Source: Mesaphorura yosii
Lineage: Eukaryota > Arthropoda > Collembola > Poduromorpha > Tullbergiidae
Length of the DNA: 26,104 bases
Reading direction: 5' to 3'
NCBI GenBank assembly: GCA_009869945.1
Contig: WIXG01000696.1
Coordinates: 1 to 26,104 of the forward strand
Below, piece by piece: positions 1 to 9,383 of the stretch. Numbering within the stretch: position 1 is the first letter of the stretch; each line of letters opens with the position of its first letter. The position numbers and the translations under genes are program-made. Under the pieces are notes generated by a model. The model ran no database searches and was not told where the DNA came from. It saw nothing but the letters and a program-made list of their open reading frames with translations.

Positions 1-16
1 CCCCCCCCCCCCCCCC
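1..16. repeat. Poly-C homopolymer at the window edge
   Basis: Sixteen consecutive C open the window, and ordinary unique sequence starts at 17. The run lies inside the still-open reading frame of the minus-strand gene (as poly-G), where it would encode only glycine. A contig or scaffold edge artefact is the most likely explanation. Confidence 0.8.
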
Positions 17-923
17 ATTCAATTCGCTGACGCTCAGCTCGAAGCTCGTGCAGAGTAAACAGCATACGGTCAATCAGAAAATCAGCCATGCCGTCATGTA
101 CCTCCAGCATGGCATGATTGAATACGATGACCTGAATTTTGTCGCCTGCTTTGTGTGCTTTGTGCATCCTGTAATTAATTTATTGGCAACGGATTGCGTC
201 AAACAAATAACTGAACAACAAAGTGAGGTCAATTCTCGATCCATCGATTAAACAGCCGACATGAAATGCTGAAATGGGGTTAAACTTAAACACGATTCTG
301 TAAATATGCGCTCGTGCATGCTGATGAGCTAAAATGTATGTTAAAAACTTAGATAACTTTCGCAATAGCACTTGAATTGTCTCCATTTTATCACCAGACT
401 ACCATGCCTCATTGTAATATCAGTTTGTGTACTTGTAGAGACCCAATTTCATTGTTACGGTTACGTGGTCTTTCTGAAATATTGATAATGTGATGTCTGA
501 AGCTTGCTCAACCAGCACATAGCAATGAGCAGTCATGATAAGAAGCAAATTACGTGTTGCACTCTGGAGCAAAGAGCAGCATAGCATAGCAGTGGAATTC
601 AATGTTGCTTATCGCCCACCAGACCTTGAGCGGATCATGGAATCATGGTGGACTTTACATAACTACATGCTCGTGCGTTAAGAGAGCAGGTGTGCAGCTC
701 AGTCAGCGCAGCGTTAATATAGTCAAGTAACTCGGAACTAAGCGGAGTTTTCTTTATGCTTCAAGGTCAAAGGGTCAAGCAGGCGACTAGTGACAGGTAT
801 GGCAGGGCACGGCACAGGAAATCTCGAATTACCTCGTGAGACGATTTCCAGTCGACGAGCTGGTTCAAAGCCTTGTCTCTACCCATTTTGCTTTAGAAGG
901 AGTCTCAAGATTGATCAGGATAC
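1..923 (-). CDS. 5' part of an unrecognised gene, 3 exons, truncated by window edge
   Basis: Function is not recognised. Three exons fit in phase. Exon A, 923-833, follows a TTTGCAG acceptor; its ATG at 886-884 (context AAAATGG) opens 18 codons beginning MGRDKALNQLVDWK, ending at donor GAG|GTAATT in phase 0. Exon B, 473-433, follows ATTTCAG and encodes KDHVTVTMKLGLY plus two bases before GTACAC. Exon C, 168-17, follows ATTACAG, supplies the one missing base, and stays open to the poly-C edge, encoding about 50 residues including KIQVIVFNHAMLEVHDGMAD and LIDRMLFTLHELRAERQR. Introns are 359 and 264 bases. The visible 82 residues are charged and helix-prone, with no signal peptide, so an intracellular protein is likely. 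Exon C is the strongest part; exon B is short and rests on phase and splice sites. The rest lies left of the window. Confidence 0.55.
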
Positions 924-2171
924 CTGCAAATAAAGCAAAGATCAAAGGTTAAGCACGAGGTGCTGGAAGGAACTTTCAAGGCGCAAACACGCAGAAATAT
1001 CACTCAACCACTTGGTATGGACTTGTAAATTGTATTAAGCGTATGTATGCGTCGACTACCTACCTGACAACGTGAACAAGTAACCGGTGAATTTCACTGG
1101 AGCGAACTACTCAAGCGCTATGCTGCTTACACAAAGTCAAAGCCGCAACTGACTGACAAGGTGCTTGAGAGAAGTATTTTATTGTCAAAAGTCTGCTTGC
1201 TCTTCTGTCTACACGTTTAATCTTCCCAAGCTTTCTGTTGCTGCTGGCTGGGGGTTTGGGATGCGAACCCGATCAAATCGTACTACATGTAATGGACATT
1301 ATCGCATGATTTGAGCTGAAACCAAACCTCAGTTTTAACCACCATATGCAGATTTTGTTAATTGTTGAAACAAGGCTGCATGGCATGGTACGACGTGCGA
1401 AGGTAAAGAAAATGTACAACATGGCCAGTGCAATTTTCGACCGGTCGGGTCTCTTCTCTTGTATTACGTGATTCTGCCACCAGCTCTCGCATGAACGTGG
1501 TCTGGTGAGCAAGGACAATGAGCAGTTCCGAGTTTCTAAGGCTGCAATTAACTGGAAGGTGTGATATGTCAAGTCGAAATGTTGGACTTTGGAATTAGAA
1601 CTAGTTTGCCTCATTTGTGTAATGTAATTTTGTGTATTATGTCTTCTTTCTTGTTCCTACCTTAAACTTTCGTCAAGATAGGAAATGCGAACCACGTACA
1701 TTCTTTTGATATTCTGCATTGCCTTGCGAATCAGCTTTTTTCTAACGTTCAGCTTCGTGACATCGTGACCGCTGGTCTTCAATCAAATGCTTCATAATTT
1801 AAGAACAAGGAACAATATCCATATCTTGCCCAGTCAAAACAACTCGAAGTGGCGCCTGCACCGGCATCGTGGCAATGGTGCATTGTTTTTGTTCTTAAAC
1901 GGACGGCGGTGGCATGGAAGGCGCAATTCCGCGGAAAAGGACGATGACTTTGCCACCGCACCTCCCAGCTCATAGGTAACACATGAAATCCCTCCTCCTT
2001 ACTGTCCTTACTTTGAGGATTCGAATTTTCAGAGGAAAGAGGATTAATTAACCAACAGATTCGGAATGATGCCGTAATTGAGCGACTTTACTTCTGGCTT
2101 ATTTAGGTTATAAAATACTCGCATTGCTTTCATTTAGGCTGTGCACCCTGCTCCATCATGACTGACTATAT
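924..2171. other. Gap between the partial left-hand gene and F-spondin
   Basis: This stretch probably holds promoter and 5' leader sequence for the minus-strand gene to the left, whose first visible exon begins at an acceptor at 923, and 3' untranslated sequence of F-spondin. Open frames at 1273-1614 and 1779-1982 lack recognisable protein features or a consistent splice pattern. No AATAAA was found on the minus strand shortly after the F-spondin stop. Confidence 0.5.
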
Positions 2172-5100
2172 TCAATTGCATGTGGGCATCTTACAGCTTC
2201 TTTGCTTCACAAGTCGTCGAGGACACGCCTTTCCTAGGCCCTGTGAAGGCACCAGAATTGAGCGTGTTCTAGTTTGCTCCCCGATTCCACACGACACACT
2301 GCAAGATGTCCAGGAGCTCCACCCTGACACAACGCAATCAACATCACGGTGAACCGCTGTAGTGGAAGTGGCTGTTGTTGGTGCAGTTGTTATGTTCCTC
2401 GGAGTAGTGGTTGTGGGAGAATTCGTGGTGCTGCTAGTTGTCCTAAAGTTTAAATGTGATTTAGTTTGTTCAGATCCACCAGTTCATGTCGTGAGCATAA
2501 GCTTACTTCTGTTGTTGCATCTCCTTAGCAGGTTTGACCATTTCGGGTTTCGAATCCGTCTCGTCTTCGTCACTTATTTGTTCATGGCGCTGAATTGTGA
2601 CAGGAGGAGTTTGGTTCGATGTTCCAGCAAGGAAACCACACAGGACGTCGCATTCGCCGATGGTATCAAATCGATTTCGATTCCCTTTGCAGCCTCCATA
2701 CACGAACGGAATGCACATTCCTTCAGAAAATTGTCAATTATAATTTCAATTGCAAAATTGCGAAGTCAAGAAGCAGTACAAATGCAATACCTTTCTCAAA
2801 GTTGAAGTGGAAGCGCTGTTTGGAGGCTCGACACGGTCCGGGGTCGGCTGGCAGCATGCAAAGTTCCCTCGCCTCGGCTATTCCAAGATTACAGTCCCCG
2901 TATTCGCCTCTGCATGGCACGACTTGTGTCACTTCACGTCGGTAGCACTTTGGCGGAATGATGTCGGCCTCATTCAGGAGAATATGAAATCTCGCGCGTG
3001 TTCTGAATCCGTCACCACAGGAAGCGTTGCACGGAGTCCACTCGCTCCACGGAGTAAATTGGCACTCGGCATCAGACTGTAAACAATCCCAAATCCGTTA
3101 TAACTCGCCCCATTTCACAGCTGGAAAACAGAATTTTGGCATTTGTGTACTTCATTTTTCTTCATCGACGCCTTGTCACAAGATTCGGCTGTCCCATTGC
3201 AAGCCTGCGTCTGGGACATTTCCAGCGTGCACTTCTTCCGACCCATATGGTTCTTGTATCGGCGAGATCGCGTCTGAACTCCTTTTCCGCAGCTGACAGA
3301 ACACGGCGTCCACTGAGACCACTTTGTGACGGCGCAAATAGCGTCGTTCTCGGGCACCGTTTCGGATCTGGTGCTCAGCACAAAGAAGCCCTTCAAAATA
3401 TGTCCGTAATTCAAGGATAAAATTCGTAAGGTCTCACCCGACACCGTCGCCACACGTGTGCATCGCAGCCAGACACATTTCGGTCTCGATCAGCTGCCGA
3501 TCGCAGTCCATCATTGCCGCCTTCATCGTGTTGTTGTACGCCCTCTTTCGCATTCGCAGCCCCTTTCCACATGTGACGGAACAGTCGCTCCAATTTGTCC
3601 AGTCAGTCACCGCACATTCGGCTATACAGAGCAGAGGCATGGCTGTCATTTCCTAATGCATACTGAATATTTCGTGCATTGCTTACGCCTGCTGGCATCC
3701 TCGCTATTTTCTGTAACAATGATTTCGTGGCTCGCCTCCGAGTTATGCTCAATTACGTCGCATCGTTTTGGGTAAATTCTTTGTCGTCGAATGCGAGCCT
3801 TGGCCAGTGGTTTCATTTTTGCTCCCGTGGGGTCAAAGAACGGCGACGACGTGTCGTTGGGGTAGGACTCCGTCATAGCTTGAATTGCTCCACGCGGGTC
3901 GGTTGGAGTGTTTGGAGACTGTGGAGACCAAAACATCAGGTTTGCGTTAAGAATTTGGCCGCCATCTTTCTTACCATGTACGTGACCCCGCTGTCAGTTC
4001 CTGCATCATATGGAAACAAGTCAAAATTCGCTTCGTCTGCCCAGACACACTCCGCCGTGCACAAATCAACTCCGGAAAGCCCGACGAACCAATCTGGCGA
4101 CGGACCAATCATTGTGACCAGAGACATGAGGTGACGGTTGCGGTCTACTCGAAACGCTGCGGAGGTTGTGCCCTTCTCATTCGGGTGCCAAAGTCCACGT
4201 GCCTTGATGATGGTGTTTATGTACTTGCTCTAAAAGTCAATTAATGATGGAGCATTCAGAACAAAAGACACTAATGCACCCACTGATTACCTTCGCCTTC
4301 AACTCCTTTTCGAGCTGTCGTGTTGAGCCCCACTCCGCTACATGTCGAATTCCTTCGGACGCGACTTTCCCGCCCTCCCAAAAATAGTAATCTTGCGAGT
4401 GAGACGCCCCAATTATGTCGCTGAAATGCAGCAGCCATTCGTTCTCAGGAAAATCCTTCGGGTGGGTTTCCCGAGACCAAATTCCCTCAAATGTAACCTG
4501 AAGCCCGTTTTCGAACAATGAGTAAAGTGAACGAAAACAACATGGTGAAGTAATTAGATGAGTTGGGCGACCTCATACTTGGCTTCATCACATGGACAGC
4601 AGGAGCCAGTGGACGGCGTCAACTGCGCGCCCACTTCTCTCGTCGGCGACGTTTCTGTTGATGGCAGAATTTCTGCAGGACCTGTCGGAGGTAAAGACGT
4701 TGTGCTTGTCGTCGTTGGCGTCTCATAAGGGCAGAGGGTTTTGGAAAGCTGGCCGTCGTCCATGAACCATAGATGCGGGCGCTCCACCACCGTGGCTCTA
4801 AATTAATGGACAGCTATTACCAGATGCTCTGTAGAGAATAGAGAGTCACTCACTTGAACGTAACGCAACTAGCAACAAGCACGGAGGGTGCCGTCCACAA
4901 AACTGAGACCTGGCTCTTGGGTTGGGGATTGATGCTCGTGACGCCGTCGGCACAAAGGTCGCTGAATCGGGTGAGTGTGTCGTCAACAATGTGAAAGATT
5001 CCCGTTGTTATCAGCCCAGTCTGGCCCATCATCACTTGCTTCTCGGACTCGACAACGAGCAGGAACTCGGTAAACTTCTGAGTCGTGTACCGCGTCTGCA

Positions 5101-5447
5101 GCCCCTGCAGAGTCACTGCAACGCAATACGCAAGCGCAATTGCGGTGAGAGCGTTCAGTTTTTTTTGCTTTTTCTTTGTACACACAATATCCCCGGCCTG
5201 TGGCTGTCCACCGCCAAACCCAACGTCGTGCCTTACCCGTGTACACTTCGTTCGGCACGTAAAGCTCCTGCGCCGCGTGAGGCCCCACGACCGAGAGTCG
5301 AAAGGATCCGTCGCCCAGCGTCTTGCTCCCAATGTGTCCTTCTGGGAACCGATTCTCACAAATCAGCTGCTGCCCATGCCCGTCGTACGAGTGCAGCAGC
5401 ACCAGTAAAATGGTGGCACAGGAGAGAACGAAGTTGGTCAATTCCAT
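2172..5447 (-). CDS. SPON1: F-spondin (Spondin-1-like): Reeler, Spondin_N, 3 TSR, Kunitz, TSR
   Basis: Secreted extracellular-matrix protein of the F-spondin family, which acts in axon guidance and cell adhesion. Eleven exons: 5447-5237, 5115-4854, 4797-4572, 4497-4291, 4229-3975, 3918-3687, 3621-3438, 3373-3151, 3076-2791, 2720-2507, 2442-2172; all phases close, giving 856 residues. Order: signal peptide ~1-27; Reeler ~28-160; Thr/Pro linker; Spondin_N ~225-420 (CDEAKYEVTFEGIWS, FVGLSGVDLC); TSR1 ~467, TSR2 ~539, TSR3 ~605; Kunitz 673-723; Thr-rich linker; TSR4 803-855. Each TSR has a WxxW start and a CxxS/TCxxG motif (CSVTCGKG, CSVSCGKG, CNASCGDG, CSVSCGIG), the usual C-mannosylation and O-fucosylation sites. 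The ATG at 5447 has GCCACAATGG context; an in-frame ATG at 5468 is less likely. The last exon is easily missed, because reading through its donor gives a stop at 2505-2503. Near 807-residue vertebrate F-spondin in size, with fewer TSRs plus a Kunitz domain. Confidence 0.93.
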
Positions 5448-6619
5448 TGTGGCACTGACAAATGGCAAGCCGATGCCAAAATATTTACAATTTACACTTC
5501 ACAGCGAATTGACTTGGTACTTGCGTGCGAGTGTGCACAGTAATTCATAACGCCAAGCCTGTCAAGTTAATGAATGGTTGAGTCTATCGCCCATTGTGCA
5601 CTTTCGAGAATAAGACGGACCTCGGACACCAGGCGATACAACGCGACGCAGCAATGAGTTGTTTGGTTTTAATTCTGGCCACTTATTAATATTATGACAC
5701 GCTCATGTCATGGTACACTCACATTACATAAATACGTCCAGTTCAGTCACTGGGTGCTGGAGTATGATTTGTTGGTCTGGTGTTTTCAGAACCCTCAACG
5801 CTGAACGAACGCATTATCAATTTTATTCACAAGAAGGTTGATTTAATAACAGGGCTTACATAATATAGGAAGTGAAATGAAGTCAGGCAGGCAAGGCAAA
5901 GATTTGTTGACTTTGGTATCTCCGGACGAGTTACATAATTTTACCCTAAACTTAAACATCATCTTCGCCTTCGTCTTGCTGTTTAATGTGTTTCGAATCT
6001 TCTGGCTGACCTAATTGAAGTAAAGTACAAGTATAAGGCAAATAGCATAGCAGAGAGCTCGCTTGCTTTGTAGACGGATTTTGTGTGTTGGCTCTTCTGA
6101 CCATCTCATCTTGACACTTGGTTTTTGGAATTGAAGAGCAGCACACCAACTTGGTTATAAATAGTGTCTATAACTGACGTCGATGTCGACGTACGCTGGC
6201 GACAATAAATCATGGCAAGTACGTAATATCAATTAACTGTCCAACAGGGTTGTATTGCACTGCAATGCGGCTTTAATGGTCCTAATATGACAAGCTTAAG
6301 GTAATGGCTTTAGTGGGGCCATGGGCCGTGAAAGTTCAAGTTTACAATTAAGATCCATTTCCTGCTTGGTTTGGCTATGGCTATTCGCTATTGGCTTCCA
6401 GTCGTGTACTTGAATTTTAATTCTAGGGGTAACAGCACACAAAATGCAAGGGGTGATGAGACCAACGATCACACACAATGCAGAGAGCAACTAAACACTT
6501 TCATTGCTAAAAAAAACTAAGCACTTAATGCTCAACGTTTGCTTAACATTGCAATCTTAGAATGGACAACATGTGAATATTGGGGAAAATCCTCACAGCC
6601 TGTGCCTGTGCCCTGCCAC
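5448..6619. other. Gap between F-spondin start and Pvf-like stop
   Basis: Contains the F-spondin upstream region, in which I see no TATA box, and the Pvf-like 3' untranslated region. A minus-strand ATTAAA variant lies near 6418, about 200 bases after the Pvf-like stop. An acidic, exon-like minus-strand stretch sits at 6149-5952 and is listed separately as a finding. A CRE-like TGACGTCG with an overlapping GTCGAC palindrome lies near 6176-6193. Confidence 0.45.
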
Positions 6620-9383
6620 TTAGTTTCTCTGCCGTGACGCGGCGCTTGTGTCCATCCTTCGTTTCGCCCTCGCCGCCAGACTCGGGCCACCAAAACTCTC
6701 TTCTGGGGTACGTGCGCACTGGCACGTATCGGGGTCAAAGGAGAAGCCGCTCGAGCACGCCAGACTCTCTCGACAGACGCATTGGCAGAGGTTAGGATCC
6801 CAGAGCTTGTGTGCCTGTCGAAGGCAGAGCTCGTTCTCTCGCGTGTTTTTGCAGTTGCAGGCGCAGTCTTCGCTGCTGTACTCATGCCTCGGACTGCAAT
6901 CCTGCAAAAATATTGTGCGAAACGCAAAAGTGACGGGTTCAGAATTCAAGGCCTCCAGTCTGGCCAGTTTGCAATGACGAAATCTCGATCAGGATTTCAT
7001 ATTGAATGGGTCGTGAGCACTTACGCGTGACTTGACTCTGCAATTGCATCGGCAGGACGTGTCCACAGACATTAACACGATTTCTGTCTCTTTGTACTCC
7101 AGCTTCTCGCTCTCGTCGTTGTACGAGAATTTCTGTACCTACGATCAAATGCAGCAAGTGTGTAATGAGTACATCTTTCATCTTTTATTGGCTCTGGTTT
7201 CTTTCACTCATTCTTGTTCTTTTCCAAATGGCGCCTGTACGCCTTGTTTATATACGTCGACCACGGCAATATTTTTGCAGCAATTTTTGGAAAAAGTACG
7301 GCCACCTGTGGGCGCCATAGCGGTGCCCAAAATAGAATTGTTTAGACGCGCCGAAAATCAAAGGTCACGACTCTTGGGTTGCAAGGTTGCATCGCTCGCT
7401 TACTAAAATTAGAGAAAATGAGAGAAAATAACTTCTTACTTGGACTTCGGTCGTCTCCGGCATGATCGACTCACAGGAGAGCAAATCCGACGCACAACAG
7501 CCCCCGCATCTGTCAAGAGTCAAGGCACATTCAATCCTGGGCTACGATAATTAAATGATAGTTCATTCATTCGCATGTTGTTAACCTGCCTTTTCAGCCG
7601 CACACAGCGTGGGTACTGCACCACGCTCGGGTCGTTTGGAGCCGGTAATTCCACCGTCTGGAGCTCCGGTTCACAACCAGCATAACTGCTGATCCTTTGC
7701 GCTGTAGGAAAAAGAAAAAAGCTTTACTTCTCTTGAAATCCAAAACTGGAAAAGGTGCCAACTCTAATAATTTATTCTTTTTATTGTGGGGAATTCCTAA
7801 ATTCATTTACGCTGGACTTTGAAGCAGTGCAAGTCGAGCGGGATAACCATTAATGTCAACGAGATAATAATCGAGACTAATCAAGAGCTTCACTCAAGGT
7901 TAATTTAACGTGATGCACGGGATTGTTTCCAAGAATTGCTAATTCTGGTTAATAAAAATTAAGTGCTGTGCTGTGGTTGTGCTCTACTTTCTTGCGAACC
8001 ACAGCACAAGTCTACAATTGTATGGCAAGCCATTGTATCAAATGAAAATCGTTGCAAGAACAATGAATTTTATCACCCTTCGCATTACCTGCAGCAGTTG
8101 GCTGTTTGGGACCATTTCGATCGGAAAAACTCGTGATGATCTTTGGTTTGGTCGTCTCTGTGGTGGGTTGAATCGCGAGAGGAGCTGCAAATAATGGAAA
8201 ATTAAAAATTCAATGGCCAGCATACATGCATTGCTCGTTGCTCCGTCTTACGTAAACGAGAAATGATTTATTATCCACTGCAATATTCCTCATCACGCTC
8301 ATCGGATGCTTAAGCATGATTTATGGCTTTGGAATGAGCAACAGCCGAGTCTGGCTGAGCCTGTTACTCGGTTCCATTTCTTTATTATGCTGCTCGCGAC
8401 TCGCAGCTCACTTGCACGAATTTTTGCTTGCGTTATTCGCACTTATGAAATTCAATGTCATGAGCATGAACCCGATCATGCTCTTCCTGACCTTTAAGTC
8501 GTTAAAGTCTGTTCGCCGTCACTTACCAGCACCCAGAATGCTGAGAGGCGCTCCTTGCAAGTTGACAATCTGCTTCTGTCCGTTGACATCTTCCACTTTC
8601 ACATTGGATACGTACTTGGCGAATATTTGTGTGACGTCCTTCTCGTTGGACAGTTGGCGGAGGAGATTGAGAGGAATCTGCAATGCAAATGAAATGGTCG
8701 ACAAAAAACAAAGGATGCGAATAATTACTAATTATTTGTTATCGGCATTGTCTTTTATACAAATTTAAATGCGTGTTAGGAAATCTGGAGACGTGCGGCC
8801 TCACCCTTCCGCGCCTGCCGCCACCACCGCCGTGGTGGTGGTTACCGCCATGCATTCCACCACGTGTCATCGCTCCAGGAGGCCAATCTGTGGTGACGAG
8901 CGACGAATTCGCGTGCACGTTCGGCGTTGGCTCGGTAGGAAATTGGATGGCAGTCTCCGAACTGTAGACGGGCGTTGTTTCTCTACCAGGGCCGTGATAA
9001 ACCGTCGGCACGACGTTAGAGCTCCCACTTCGTGTGCTGGATCGTCCAAAGTACGGCTGCGAGTACCGCCTCGGAGGATGCGGGGTCGTAGTGCTGCGAT
9101 GATATCGGCTACTCGCGGAGAATGTGAACGGGGTCAACCTGATCCGCTCTCCGCCACCATCGTCTGCGTCTTCCAGGATTTCGTGCTCCGCATAATTGTG
9201 TGGTGGTGCCCAGTGCGTGGACGCAGTGAGGAAAGACAGCTGCTGCGGCTGCTGCCCTTCGTGGTGGTGTTGTGAGACTGGAACCTGGTAGCTCTGTGAA
9301 CCCCGCAACCCCGTGCACACGAGAAGGCACGCCAAACTCGCAAATGTGAAGAACGTTTGTGATTGTTTGTAGAACACCGACAT
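6620..9383 (-). CDS. Pvf: PDGF/VEGF-like growth factor with CXCXC tail (Pvf-like)
   Basis: Secreted cystine-knot growth factor expected to activate a PDGF/VEGF-receptor tyrosine kinase. Exons: 9383-8805, 8677-8527, 8184-8089, 7701-7590, 7509-7440, 7132-7025, 6901-6620; 465 residues. Signal peptide ~1-31 (CLLVCTGLRGSQS). A long propeptide carries a His/Gly stretch (GGMHGGNHHHGGGGGRRGR) ending at the exon 1/2 junction, then a Thr/Pro linker. The PDGF domain is ~285-365: C285, C308, then C314-GG-C317-C318 and C325 with exact C-x5-C-xx-CC-x6-C spacing, and C363-x-C365. The tail 373-445 has Balbiani-ring-like DCACNC, LCQCVC and TCQC motifs as in VEGF-C/D and insect PVFs. RAKR at 450-453 is a furin-type site. 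Exon 6 could instead begin at 7138, adding two residues. Intron 4 needs a GC donor. Which of the Pvf paralogues this matches is undetermined. Confidence 0.9.
7510..7589 (-). other. GC-AG intron in the PDGF domain of the Pvf-like gene
   Basis: Exon 4 must end AAAAG at 7590 so that its last two bases join the A of exon 5 (7509) and give the Arg of RCGGCC, leaving the intron to begin GCAGGTTAAC and end TTGACAG. The only nearby GT donor, at 7585-7584 (exon end 7586), puts exon 5 in a frame with an early TGA and destroys the CGGCC motif. GC-AG introns are a known minor class. Confidence 0.75.
7702..8088 (-). other. Intron 3 of the Pvf-like gene
   Basis: A 387-base AT-rich intron with a GTAATG donor and a CCTACAG acceptor. 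No coding or RNA feature was seen inside it. Confidence 0.6.
8185..8526 (-). other. Intron 2 of the Pvf-like gene
   Basis: A 342-base intron with a GTAAGT donor and a TTTGCAG acceptor. Overlapping plus-strand open frames here show no domain and are treated as chance. Confidence 0.6.

Noticed and set aside
2015..2030. GGATTCGAAT, similar to a reversed tRNA B-box
   Set aside because: No matching A-box, acceptor stem or cloverleaf could be found around it; no transfer RNA gene is supported.
2362..3082. Plus-strand frames of 110-147 codons across the 3' half of F-spondin
   Set aside because: Antisense to the Kunitz and TSR exons, with no motifs or splice logic.
4922..5550. Plus-strand open frames of up to 178 codons opposite the first F-spondin exons
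   Set aside because: They are antisense to exons with clear Reeler-domain coding and correct splice phases, and show no domain of their own.
8769..9275. Plus-strand 168-codon frame opposite the Pvf-like first exon
   Set aside because: Mirror of a low-complexity exon; the minus strand has a signal peptide and an in-phase join to a cystine-knot domain.
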